This document shows, in pieces, positions 14,979 to 23,169 of a stretch of DNA of 33,149 nucleotides. Under the pieces are notes generated by a model, which was not told the origin of the DNA, did no database searches, and saw nothing but the letters and a program-made list of their open reading frames with translations. Position 1 is the first letter of the stretch, and each line of letters opens with the position of its first letter. The translations under genes were made by a program, and so were the position numbers. Source of the stretch: Clostridia bacterium (GTDB lineage: Bacteria > Bacillota > Clostridia > Oscillospirales > CAG-272); NCBI GenBank assembly GCA_017456965.1, contig JAFTIJ010000093.1:1-33149 (forward strand), read 5' to 3'.

Positions 14979-17192
14979 TTACGCCATTTTGGACATCTCT
15001 CTTTGTGCCATGACGAGATTATAATAGATGCCCTGCTTCTCGATCAGCTCCTCATGGGTGCCGATCTCCGCGATCTTGCCGCGGTCGAGCACGACGAGGC
15101 GGGTCGCGTTGCGAAGCGTGGAGAGACGGTGTGCGATGGCGATGGTCGTGCGCTCATGGGAGAGCGCCGCCAGAGAATCCTGAATCTGCTTCTCGGTCTC
15201 GGTATCCAGCGATGCCGTTGCCTCGTCGAGGATCAAGATCTTGGGGTTGTGAAGCAGTGCGCGCGCGATGGCGATACGCTGCTTCTCACCGCCCGAGAGC
15301 GTACAGCCCTTCTCACCGACCCACGTATCGTATCCGTCGGTCAGCTTGACGATGAAGCTGTGTGCGCCCGCGATCTTTGCCGCACGGATGACGTCCTCAC
15401 GGCTGGCGTCGGGCTTGGCGTAGGCGATATTCTGGAAGATCGAGCCGTTGAAGAGGAAGGTCTCCTGCAAGACGACACCGATCTGAGAGCGCAGAGACTG
15501 CTGAGAGATATTGCGGATATCCACACCGTCGATCTTCAGCGTGCCCTCGTCCACGTCGTACATACGCATGATGAGATTGATCAGCGTGGATTTACCCGTA
15601 CCGGATTTACCGACGAGACCGATAAACTCACCCGGCTTGATCTGCAGATTGATATGTCGCAGAACGTCTACGGCCTCGTCGTAGCCGAAGGAGACGTTCT
15701 CAAGCTCGATACTGCCCTCCACCTTCAGATCCACAGCGTCCTTGGCGTCCGCGATATCCTCGGGCTCGTCGATGATCTCAAAGACCTTGGTCACAGAGGT
15801 CATCGCCATCATGAACTGACGGGGGAAGCCCGCGAGGAACTGAAGCGGTGCGTAGATCATGGTGGAGTAGGTCGAGAACTTCGCCATTTCACCGAGGGTC
15901 ATCGTGCCGCCTAAAATCGCGTTGCCCGCGTAGAAAAGGAGGAAGAACTCACCGAAGCCCATCAAGAAGTGCAGAATCGGGTTGATATACGCCCATTTGG
16001 TCTCGATCTTGAGCTGGGTATCCTTCTCCGCGGCGGCAAAGGACTCAAAGCGCTTTGCCTCACGGTGCTCCATGCCGTAGGATTTTACGACGCGGATACC
16101 CGAGAAGATATCGTGCAAAACGGTATTGGACTGAGAGGAACGCTCCCAGCTTCTGCGGAAGAGCTGACCCATCATTCTGCGGAAGAGCGAGAATGCAACG
16201 AAGATCAGCGGCATCGGCAGGATGATCAGAAGCGCCAGACGGTAGTCGTACAGGAAAAGCACGGTACCGACCGCGATAAAGAGCATGACCTGCTCCAAAA
16301 GCCGCGCCATTTCGTTGACCACGAACATACGGATACGGCCCGTATCCGAGGAGACGCGGTTCATCAGCTCACCGGCCGTGCGCTTGGAGATGCGCGAGAT
16401 CGAGAGACGCTGGATCTTTTCAAAGACGATATTTCTGAGATTGTGTACGACCTTATTGCCCGCGATCAGCAGAAAATACTTCTGGATCGAGGAGAACGCC
16501 CGCTGCAGAAGCTGCATCAGCAAAATCTGCCCAAGCACGAGCAAAAAGCCCGTGAGAAGCACCGACTCGGGGTTCTCGTTCAGAATATAGTTGTCGGTCA
16601 GGTTCTGGCTGATCTGCGGCGCGATCAGGCTCACGGCAGAGGTCAGGACGAAGACCAGAATGGATGCGAAGATATACCACTTGTAGGGACTCGCCACACC
16701 CCAGAGTCGCTTGATCATCTTGCGCTTGCTGAAGCAGGAGAGGCAGGTCTGAGAGCCTGCGCGGTACGCGCGTCCGCAACGGGGGCATACCAGCTCCTGC
16801 GGCGCGTGCTTATGAAAGGCGTGCTCGTCGTAGCGCATGAAGCCGTTGACCGCCTTGACGGCGGAGGCGAGCTTATTCTTGTGGTGGCAGTCTGCGCGGG
16901 AGATCAAACGGCTCTCGCCGTTTTTCCGCGTATACTCCACAAAGACACAGCCCACACCCGCAAAGAAGCGGAACTCCTGCACGTCGGAGAGCGATACGGC
17001 GTGCGTCTCCTTGCCCTCCTCGTATACCGTACAGGTATGACCGTCCACGATCACGAAGCCGTCACGGGTGTTATCGTTCGTTTCGAGGTCGAGGTTATAC
17101 TCCCAGAGCGCGACGACGTCGTCCTCTGTGAGCGTAGGGCAAAGAGCCCTTGCGCGTTCATACAGACGCTTGTTCGTTTCCGTCAATGTCAT
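14979..17192 (-). CDS. ABC half-transporter (membrane plus ATPase) with N-terminal zinc-ribbon extension, subunit 2
   Basis: This 737-residue protein is an ABC exporter-type half-transporter, with six membrane helices and an ATPase in one chain. Residues 1 to about 130 form an unusual soluble region, possibly PH-like, followed by a four-cysteine ribbon (Cys136, Cys139, Cys150, Cys153). The membrane domain spans about 160-460. The ATPase is complete: Walker A GLVGKSGTGKST, Q-loop VVLQETFLF, signature LSGGE, Walker B ILILDEATASLD with catalytic Glu, and switch His in IAHRLST. Ordinary half-transporters are about 580 residues, so the extension is additional. The ATG at 17192 (or the GTG at 17195) follows the DUF1854 gene by about 6 bases, indicating tight translational coupling. 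It probably pairs with the ABC protein at 17816-20083. The substrate is unknown. Confidence 0.9.
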   Translation of the reverse strand: MTLTETNKRLYERARALCPTLTEDDVVALWEYNLDLETNDNTRDGFVIVDGHTCTVYEEGKETHAVSLSDVQEFRFFAGVGCVFVEYTRKNGESRLISRADCHHKNKLASAVKAVNGFMRYDEHAFHKHAPQELVCPRCGRAYRAGSQTCLSCFSKRKMIKRLWGVASPYKWYIFASILVFVLTSAVSLIAPQISQNLTDNYILNENPESVLLTGFLLVLGQILLMQLLQRAFSSIQKYFLLIAGNKVVHNLRNIVFEKIQRLSISRISKRTAGELMNRVSSDTGRIRMFVVNEMARLLEQVMLFIAVGTVLFLYDYRLALLIILPMPLIFVAFSLFRRMMGQLFRRSWERSSQSNTVLHDIFSGIRVVKSYGMEHREAKRFESFAAAEKDTQLKIETKWAYINPILHFLMGFGEFFLLFYAGNAILGGTMTLGEMAKFSTYSTMIYAPLQFLAGFPRQFMMAMTSVTKVFEIIDEPEDIADAKDAVDLKVEGSIELENVSFGYDEAVDVLRHINLQIKPGEFIGLVGKSGTGKSTLINLIMRMYDVDEGTLKIDGVDIRNISQQSLRSQIGVVLQETFLFNGSIFQNIAYAKPDASREDVIRAAKIAGAHSFIVKLTDGYDTWVGEKGCTLSGGEKQRIAIARALLHNPKILILDEATASLDTETEKQIQDSLAALSHERTTIAIAHRLSTLRNATRLVVLDRGKIAEIGTHEELIEKQGIYYNLVMAQREMSKMA

Positions 17193-17200
17193 CACCCCGC

Positions 17201-17782
17201 TCAGAGATAGATTTCGATGCGCTTACGGCTCTTTCGGTCGAGCGTATCCACGTCCTCGATCACGAAGCGGTTACCGTCCACGTCGAAGAAAAAGAGCTTA
17301 TTCTCCCCTGCGCGCACGATACTCTTGAAGGTATCCTGCAGGGTAAAGGTCAATCTGCCGCCCGAGGTCTCTACGTCCCAGTAGGAGAAGCCGAAGCGGT
17401 CCTTGACGGAGAGGATCCTTGAGATCGCGGGAGAGTAATATTTGCGCTCCAGCTCGCGGACGAGAAGCGCCTTCATTTCTTCATCGAAGAGTGCGACGTC
17501 GCGGATGGTCGCAAGCTCATAGTTGCTCATATCGAGCACGGATATGTACTCCCAAAGGAAGGTAAACGGGAAGTTTCTGTGCAGATTCACACGCACAGGC
17601 TCCGCGTCCTTGGGGCACTGCATATAAAGGAAGCCGTTTTTCATGGAGAAGGTCGCGTTCTCCGCGCTGATCGCGGGCGCGTTGGGGTTCTCTCTGGAGC
17701 CTTTTCTCTTACCTTCGCCGGGGCCGCCGGGGCCGCCCATTCCTCGCGGTCCGCCGGGACCGCCCATCATTCTCGGTGCCAT
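17201..17782 (-). CDS. DUF1854-family protein of the ABC operon
   Basis: This is a 193-residue soluble protein. Residues 1-35 are glycine-, proline- and methionine-rich (GGPGGPRGMGGPGGPGEG) and probably disordered. From about residue 60 the sequence follows the DUF1854 pattern as I remember it: FPFTFLWEYISVLD, IRDVALFDEEMKALLVRELERKYY, ISRILSVKDRFGFSYWDVET, FFFDVDGNRFVIEDVDTLDRKSR. I have not been able to run a profile search. DUF1854 genes are known beside ABC transporters in other phyla. AGGAGG lies 7 bases before the ATG. It sits between the two transporter genes (34 bp and about 8 bp gaps), so it is probably an accessory or regulatory subunit of that complex. The biochemical function is unknown. 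Confidence 0.75.
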   Translation of the reverse strand: MAPRMMGGPGGPRGMGGPGGPGEGKRKGSRENPNAPAISAENATFSMKNGFLYMQCPKDAEPVRVNLHRNFPFTFLWEYISVLDMSNYELATIRDVALFDEEMKALLVRELERKYYSPAISRILSVKDRFGFSYWDVETSGGRLTFTLQDTFKSIVRAGENKLFFFDVDGNRFVIEDVDTLDRKSRKRIEIYL

Positions 17783-17815
17783 AGTATTTCCTCCTGTTCG
17801 TTCACGTTCGTATCG

Positions 17816-20083
17816 TTACTCTGCAATGCCGGCGTTCTTGAGCGCCTCGATCTGCAGGCTGTAAAGTCTGTGGTAAACACCCTCTGCCGCCATCAGCTCC
17901 TCGTGCGTGCCGCTCTCAGCGACCTTGCCGCCCTCGATGACGATCAGCTTATCCGCATCGCGCAGAGTCGAGAGTCTGTGCGCGATCATAATGGTGGTCT
18001 TGCCCTTGACGAGCTCCGTGAGCGCCGTCTGGATCTTGCGCTCGGTCTCGGTATCCATGGCCGCCGTCGCCTCGTCGAGGATCAGGATCCTCGGGTTGCG
18101 CAAAATCGCGCGCGCAATGGAGAGGCGCTGACGCTCACCGCCGGAGAGATCCTTGTAGCCGAAGCCGATCTTGGTCTCGTACGCGTCGGGGAGCTTCACG
18201 ATAAAGTCGTGCGCGCCCGCGGCCTTTGCCGCCTCAATGACGGCCTCGTAGCTTGCGTCGGGGCAGGCGTAGCGGATATTCTCAAGGATCGTACCCATAA
18301 AGAGGTAGGTCTCCTGAGATACGACGGCGATATTGCGATGGAGGTCCTCAAAGGAGAGCTTCTTGACATCCATGCCGTCGATGGTGATCACACCGCTCTC
18401 GGGATCGTACAGACGGATCAAGAGATTGGCAAGCGTGCTCTTGCCCGCGCCCGTGTGACCGACGATGCCGAGGGTCTGTCCCGCCTCGATATCGAAGCTG
18501 ACGCGGTCAATGACGCGGTGATTCTTGATGTAGGAGAAGGTGACGTCGTCAAAGCGGACGTGACCGTCAAAGCTATCGACGCGGATGGGGTTCTCCGCCT
18601 CGCGCACCTCAGTCTGGGAGTCCATGATCTCAAAGAGTCTCTGCAGAGAGTTTGAGCAGTCTGCCGTGATATCCGACATCTCGCTGAAGAACTGCAGGGG
18701 CGCGTAGATCATGCCGATGTACGCGATGAAGAGCGTCAGCGACGGGTAATCGAGCTGACCCTTGATAACAAGCCAGCCGCCAAGGCCCAACGTGACGAGA
18801 TTGCCGATCGAGTGGAGCAGAAAGCCCGAGATCGGAGAGATAAACGTATTGAAGATACCGCGGCGCACGTCAGCGTCGGCAAGACGCGCGGAACGGATAT
18901 TGAAGCGACCGATCTCCTCGTTCTCCTTGGAGAACGCCTTGACCACGCGCATACCCGAGAGCTCGTCGGAGAGGAACGAGGTCATGGCACGCTGGCTGGA
19001 GAAGCGGCGTGCGTGGAGCTTACGGTTCTTGGCAAAGCTCAGTCTCATGACCGTGAGCGACACGGGGATAACGAGCAGAGCACAGAGTGCAAGCCACGGA
19101 TTGATCAAGAAAAGCAATACGACCAGCACGACGACCTTGGCAACGTTGACAAGGAAGTGCGGCAGGATATTGCAGAAGAAGTCGTAGATGGTATTGGCGT
19201 CGTTGTTGACCTGCGTCATCAAGCCACCCGTCTGACGGCTCGTGAAGAAGCCGAGCGAGAGACGCTCGATCGCGCCGAAGATCGTTTTCTTCAGATCGAA
19301 GTTGACCTTGGCGGCAATGATAGAGGTCATATAGTTGTTGACGATCGTCGCACCCATCGTCAAGAGCTTGGTCGCAAGGATCATCATGAGCACGCGGATG
19401 ACCATGCCGTAGTAGGGGCTGGCGGTATCCGTCAGTACGTTTTTGATGAAGAAGCGCGACGAGAGATTTGCCGCCCAGATGCTGAGCGCCGTCATGCCGA
19501 TAAGCGACAGCAAGGACAAAACGAGATAGAGCTTGTAATTTAAGAAGAAGCTTGCGATACGCGTAAAGAGCTTGCCCTTCTCCATGCAACGCGGGCAGAT
19601 CTTACGGTTTTTCTCGGGGTAACGCTGACCGCACTTGGGGCAGTGGTTCGACTTGGGATCATCGTCGGGATCGACCGTAACGGCGCCCGTCCTCTTGATC
19701 TGACCGAGATATTTCTGGAAGACGATCATGGACGTACGGCAGAAGTTCGTCATCGCCGTGATGAAAACGGGCTCTCCCTCGTCGTTCACGGCAGTAAAGC
19801 GCGCACTGGAGAGCAGCTCCTCGATGCGGAAGCGGTCGAGCTTCGCAAGAGAATATACCCTGTAGTCGTGCTCCGTCCACGGGGACGCCCCGCCACCTTC
19901 TGCGGACGCAAACGTACCCGTCAGGACCGCAAGCTCCGTTGCCGTCGCAAACAGAAAGACGCTCGCGGGGGCATGATCGCGATCGCGGTCACATTTTGCC
20001 GCAAGGAGAATCTCATCCTCACGGACGCCCTTGGCATCCATGAGAGCATAGACCTCGCGCGGTATTTTATCAATTTCAAACAA
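17816..20083 (-). CDS. ABC half-transporter (membrane plus ATPase) with N-terminal zinc-ribbon extension, subunit 1
   Basis: This is the first gene of the three-gene operon; its 755-residue product is the paralogue of the 14979-17192 product. Residues 1 to about 130 form a soluble, possibly PH-like region. A four-cysteine ribbon follows (Cys148, Cys151, Cys163, Cys166; CPKC...CPRC). Six membrane helices span about 175-465. The ATPase is complete: Walker A GIVGHTGAGKST, Q-loop VVSQETYLF, signature LSGGE, Walker B ILILDEATAAMD with catalytic Glu, and switch His in IAHRLST. Both ATP sites therefore look competent if the two proteins form a heterodimer. The start is a TTG at 20083 with AGGAGG 9 bases upstream; no ATG fits. 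Substrate and direction cannot be told from sequence. Confidence 0.9.
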   Translation of the reverse strand: MFEIDKIPREVYALMDAKGVREDEILLAAKCDRDRDHAPASVFLFATATELAVLTGTFASAEGGGASPWTEHDYRVYSLAKLDRFRIEELLSSARFTAVNDEGEPVFITAMTNFCRTSMIVFQKYLGQIKRTGAVTVDPDDDPKSNHCPKCGQRYPEKNRKICPRCMEKGKLFTRIASFFLNYKLYLVLSLLSLIGMTALSIWAANLSSRFFIKNVLTDTASPYYGMVIRVLMMILATKLLTMGATIVNNYMTSIIAAKVNFDLKKTIFGAIERLSLGFFTSRQTGGLMTQVNNDANTIYDFFCNILPHFLVNVAKVVVLVVLLFLINPWLALCALLVIPVSLTVMRLSFAKNRKLHARRFSSQRAMTSFLSDELSGMRVVKAFSKENEEIGRFNIRSARLADADVRRGIFNTFISPISGFLLHSIGNLVTLGLGGWLVIKGQLDYPSLTLFIAYIGMIYAPLQFFSEMSDITADCSNSLQRLFEIMDSQTEVREAENPIRVDSFDGHVRFDDVTFSYIKNHRVIDRVSFDIEAGQTLGIVGHTGAGKSTLANLLIRLYDPESGVITIDGMDVKKLSFEDLHRNIAVVSQETYLFMGTILENIRYACPDASYEAVIEAAKAAGAHDFIVKLPDAYETKIGFGYKDLSGGERQRLSIARAILRNPRILILDEATAAMDTETERKIQTALTELVKGKTTIMIAHRLSTLRDADKLIVIEGGKVAESGTHEELMAAEGVYHRLYSLQIEALKNAGIAE

Positions 20084-20206
20084 TGCAGAATGCCTCCTTT
20101 ACCTGCCAATTCTATTTAAAATTATACCATACGGAAAAAATGGTGTCAACAAAAAAAGGAGAACCGCGACGCAATTCTCCATTGACAAGTTTTTTCAAAA
20201 AACAAA

Positions 20207-20303
20207 GCGGGCTGTGCCCGCATCCCCCGGCTCGCCTACCGTGGCTTTCCGTGCAGACAAGCACGGCATAACGGCGAGGTCGATTCTGAGCAATTTCCTA
20301 TGG
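20207..20303 (+). repeat. Dispersed structured repeat, copy 4
   Basis: Hairpin GCGGGC-TGT-GCCCGC, then CTCGCC...GGCGAG. In this copy the inner arm is a perfect hairpin, CCGTGC-AGACAA-GCACGG. It ends GCAATTTCCTATGG and is followed head-to-tail by copy 5. Confidence 0.85.
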
Positions 20304-20312
20304 TATAAAAAA

Positions 20313-20410
20313 GCGGGCTGTGCCCGCGGCCCCCGGCTCGCCTATCGTAGCTTGCCTTGTAGACAAGCACGGCATAACGGCGAGGTCTGGTTTGCGCAAT
20401 TTCCTATAGG
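20313..20410 (+). repeat. Dispersed structured repeat, copy 5
   Basis: Same layout as copy 4, with the left inner arm changed (GCTTGCCTTGTAGACAAG). It ends GCAATTTCCTATAGG. The 106-bp period with copy 4 matches the tandem at 14499-14700. Confidence 0.85.
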
Positions 20411-20418
20411 TCAAAAAA

Positions 20419-20446
20419 AGGACAGAGAATGGAAATTCTCTGTCCT
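20419..20446 (-). terminator. Terminator of LRR lipoprotein gene
   Basis: A 12-bp stem (AGGACAGAGAAT/ATTCTCTGTCCT, 4-base loop), followed in the leftward direction by TTTTTTG, about 18 bases past the stop. Confidence 0.85.
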
Positions 20447-20463
20447 CGTTTTGACAATCGGTA

Positions 20464-21192
20464 TCAGTTGTAGTTAATGACGAGATCCTCAGAGCAGCCG
20501 CTGAAAATGTTGTCAACCTGATCTGCAAAGCGTGCAGGGAGGGTTACGGTCTTCAGCGCGGTGCAGTTGGCAAACGCGTAGTTACCGATCTCGGTAACGG
20601 TGGAGGGGATCACGATCTCGGTGATCGCGTCGCAATGCCAGAATGCCATTCTGCCGATGGTGGTCAGACCCTCGGGCAGAGAAACGGACTGCAGATTGGT
20701 GCACTGAGCAAATGCCGTGTTGCCGATCTTAACAACGCCCGTGGGAATCGTGAGCGTCTCGATCTCGTTCTGGAAGCTGATAACGCCCTGACCTACGCCA
20801 ACCTGGATAACGGGGTAGGTAGCAACGGCGCCGGTGGTCTTGTCCTTAACGACGTACTCGGGCTCGATGACGAGATCGGCAGCCTTAGAGTCGTTCTTCC
20901 AGCCGTGAACGGCAAAGCCGAGGATTTCGTTATTCTCACCGCGAAGGATCTTGCAGTAATAGCCGTAATCGATGTTGTCAACCATGTCGCCGTCAAAGAA
21001 AACGAGAGCCTGCTTCTCGGTAGTGGTCTCTACGATAGCAGCGGTCGTGGTGGTGGTAACCTCACCGCCCGTGGTCGTAACGGCGGGATTCTGGTTATCG
21101 GTGGTCGTGGTGGCGGGGGTGTCCTCGTTACAAGCGGTAAAAACAAGTGTCGTCATGCCAAGTGCGAGAACGGTAGCAAGTACTTTTTTCAT
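20464..21192 (-). CDS. Secreted lipoprotein with BspA-type leucine-rich repeats
   Basis: The product is a 242-residue predicted lipoprotein. A lipoprotein signal peptide ends at FTAC with Cys21. A threonine-rich spacer (about residues 24-55, runs of TTT) would reach through the cell wall. At about residues 150-235 there are LRR_5/BspA-type repeats (IPTGVVKIGNTAFAQC, LPEGLTTIGRMAFWHC, IPSTVTEIGNYAFANC), a fold often used for surface binding. No enzyme motif is seen. The start at 21192 has GGAG 7 bases upstream. A perfect promoter lies about 140 bp upstream, leaving a structured 5' leader. The ligand is unknown. Confidence 0.85.
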   Translation of the reverse strand: MKKVLATVLALGMTTLVFTACNEDTPATTTTDNQNPAVTTTGGEVTTTTTAAIVETTTEKQALVFFDGDMVDNIDYGYYCKILRGENNEILGFAVHGWKNDSKAADLVIEPEYVVKDKTTGAVATYPVIQVGVGQGVISFQNEIETLTIPTGVVKIGNTAFAQCTNLQSVSLPEGLTTIGRMAFWHCDAITEIVIPSTVTEIGNYAFANCTALKTVTLPARFADQVDNIFSGCSEDLVINYN

Positions 21193-21330
21193 AATAAAAC
21201 TCCAATCATAATAATAAAAATATGGTCGGGTTTGCGAAACCAACGCAAATGACCGAGTGGACGAGACGGATGAACGCCTCCTCGACGCATCCGGTTGCAG
21301 AATAAATCCGTAAATTCATGCATACAATAC

Positions 21331-21359
21331 ATTATATCATGCAGTTCAATATTTGTCAA
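21331..21359 (-). promoter_or_regulatory. Promoter of LRR lipoprotein gene
   Basis: Read leftward, TTGACA, 17 bases, TATAAT, both perfect. The implied 5' leader of about 130 bases contains small hairpins, one of which pairs TTTGCG with CGCAAA within GGTC/GACC ends at about 21222-21252. Confidence 0.85.
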
Positions 21360-21397
21360 GACATACAAAACCTTTTTCGTAAAAAAACGGAGGAACC

Positions 21398-22510
21398 ATG
21401 CGTTTTTTCATGAAAGGCGGGGCGAAGCCGTCACAGATGCTGATCCGCATCCCGATCATCGCCGTCGTGTCTCTTCTCGCCGCACGTTTTTTGCTCCCCG
21501 CCCTCTTTCCCTTCCTCATCGCGCTTGCCATCGCCGCGCTTTTGCGCCGCCCGACGCTTGCCGTCGCGAAGCGGACGCGCGCACCGCGACGCCTTGTTGC
21601 CGCGCTGACGGCGGTGCTCGCGGCGTCTCTGCTCTTTACCGCGATCGCCGCCGTCGTCCGCATCCTCTTGCACGAGCTCGGGGATCTCGCGCAAAGGGTG
21701 CTCAGCGGAGAGAACGCCCTGATCGAGAATCTCGGGCGGCTCATCCGACGCGTGTGCGAGCTCCTTTCACGCATTCCGCTCCTCGGTGACACAGAGGAGA
21801 TCCGCACGCTCGTCTCGGATACGCTCGTCGATGCCGTGAAGAGCACGGTCGCCGCCATCGGGGCGGGACTGCCCGAGGTCGCCGCGCGCCTGGCCGCCGC
21901 CGTGCCGCAGGCGCTCGTCTTCTGCACCGTAACGCTGATCTCCTGCGTCTATCTCTGTATGGACTACGACAGCGTCGTGATCCCCGCAAAAAAGAAGCTC
22001 GGTGCACGCCTTACGTGGATCGCGCCGCCGTATCGGGACGCCGTCAAAAAGACGCTCTCGGGCTTTCTCCGCTCGCTCTCTCTGCTCTTTTTCCTCACCT
22101 TTTTCATGCTCCTTACGGGCTTTCTCATTTTAAGAGAGCCTTATGCGCTTTTGCTTGCACTGCTTACCGCATTGATCGACAGTCTGCCTGTATTCGGTAT
22201 CGGCGCCGTTCTTTTGCCAATGTCGCTTTACCGATTTTTTATCGGCAACACGCAGGCCGCCGTCGGTCTCTGCATTCTCTTTGCGCTTGTCACCGTCATC
22301 CGTCAGCTCCTGGAGCCAAGGCTACTCGGCGCAAGGCTCGGATTGCATCCGCTCCTGACGCTGATCGCGACGTACGCGGGGCTGAAGCTTTTCGGCATCG
22401 CAGGCATGATCCTCCTACCGCCCACCGTCGTCATTGCCAAGAATATTCTGGAGATCGCACGCGCCAAGGAGCGCGTACCGTCATCTCACGATACCAAAGG
22501 AACCCCATGA
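21398..22510 (+). CDS. ytvI: AI-2E/YtvI-family sporulation membrane protein
   Basis: This is a 370-residue polytopic membrane protein of the AI-2E transporter-like family. It has an N-terminal helix pair, a charged middle segment (about 90-160), then a dense C-terminal membrane bundle with the family pattern IDSLPVFGIGAVLLP and LLEPRLLGARLGLHPLLTLIATYAGLKLFGIAGMILLPP. Firmicutes members are annotated as the sporulation integral membrane protein YtvI; the molecular function is not established. GGAGG precedes the ATG by about 4-6 bases. The last bases overlap the start of the M50 protease gene (ATGA), so the two are translationally coupled. Confidence 0.85.
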   Translation: MRFFMKGGAKPSQMLIRIPIIAVVSLLAARFLLPALFPFLIALAIAALLRRPTLAVAKRTRAPRRLVAALTAVLAASLLFTAIAAVVRILLHELGDLAQRVLSGENALIENLGRLIRRVCELLSRIPLLGDTEEIRTLVSDTLVDAVKSTVAAIGAGLPEVAARLAAAVPQALVFCTVTLISCVYLCMDYDSVVIPAKKKLGARLTWIAPPYRDAVKKTLSGFLRSLSLLFFLTFFMLLTGFLILREPYALLLALLTALIDSLPVFGIGAVLLPMSLYRFFIGNTQAAVGLCILFALVTVIRQLLEPRLLGARLGLHPLLTLIATYAGLKLFGIAGMILLPPTVVIAKNILEIARAKERVPSSHDTKGTP

Positions 22511-23094
22511 ACCCAAAGCATCTGCGTCTCCCGCGTCTCGGCGTCCATCCGTTTGCCGCCGCGGGGCTGTTTTTTCTCTTTTGTGCGACGCCGCGTGCGT
22601 ATGCCTTTGCCGTCCTCTCCTCCGTGATCCTGCACGAGGCGGGGCATCTTATCGCGTCGCTTCTCTTCGGCAGAGCACCGCAGAGCATCCGTCTGATGCC
22701 CGCGGGGATCAGCATCACCCTCCCACCGCCGCGCTCCTACAAGGAGGAGCTGACCGTCGCTGCCGCAGGTCCCGCCGTCAGCCTCCTCTGGTACGCCGTG
22801 ACGCGATATCTCCCGTCTGTGGCAAGCGAAGAGACAGCGGGGATCACGCTGATCCTCGCCGTTTTGAATCTGCTCCCGATCACGGGCTTTGATGGGGGCA
22901 GGATCTGCCACGCCCTGATATCCTTTACGGCATCCGAGGCGCTTGCCGACCGTCTGCTTGCAACGACGACCGCCCTCTCGCTCTCGGTGCTCTGGACGCT
23001 CTCACTCTACGTTCTCTTCTACAGCGGCGTCAACGTCGCTCTGCTTTTCTTCTGTGCCTGTCTTTTTTTCGCTCTCATTGCAAAAAAACTGTAA
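22507..23094 (+). CDS. M50-family intramembrane metalloprotease, SpoIVFB-like, short
   Basis: The 195-residue membrane protein has the zinc protease motif HEAGH (His43, Glu44, His47) in a membrane helix and the second signature NLLPITGFDGG with the metal ligand Asp128. This is the site-2-protease/SpoIVFB arrangement; SpoIVFB cleaves pro-sigma-K in the mother cell. The Bacillus enzyme is longer and ends in a CBS domain; this protein stops after its membrane helices. The start is the ATG at 22507, overlapping the ytvI stop by 4 bases, with AAAGGA upstream. An open frame running further upstream is antisense-like reading of ytvI. The substrate is inferred only; sigma-K or another sporulation factor is plausible. 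Confidence 0.85.
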   Translation: MNPKHLRLPRLGVHPFAAAGLFFLFCATPRAYAFAVLSSVILHEAGHLIASLLFGRAPQSIRLMPAGISITLPPPRSYKEELTVAAAGPAVSLLWYAVTRYLPSVASEETAGITLILAVLNLLPITGFDGGRICHALISFTASEALADRLLATTTALSLSVLWTLSLYVLFYSGVNVALLFFCACLFFALIAKKL

Positions 23095-23100
23095 AAGGGC

Positions 23101-23129
23101 TTGCCTTGTCTCTCGGAATATGCTAAAAT
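23101..23129 (+). promoter_or_regulatory. Promoter of cyclophilin gene
   Basis: TTGCCT, 17 bases, TAAAAT, ending 40 bases before the cyclophilin start. Confidence 0.55.
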
Positions 23130-23169
23130 AGGATGGCAATATTTTTGAAAAGAAAGAAGGAAACCACCA

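Larger units (their letters stand above)
20084..20463. other. Intergenic region with two structured repeats
   Basis: It lies between the LRR lipoprotein gene and the ABC operon. It holds the ABC operon's ribosome site, copies 4 and 5 of the ~105-bp repeat in tandem, and the lipoprotein gene terminator. I found no promoter of strong consensus for the ABC operon. Confidence 0.6.

Noticed and set aside
15969-17210. 413-codon open frame opposite the ABC transporter gene
   Set aside because: Antisense shadow of an ABC gene with all catalytic motifs; no ribosome site or domain of its own.
22015-22506. Long N-terminal extension of the M50 protease
   Set aside because: The frame is open through the ytvI gene, but it lacks protease similarity, and the ATG at 22507 has a ribosome site and the normal N-terminus.
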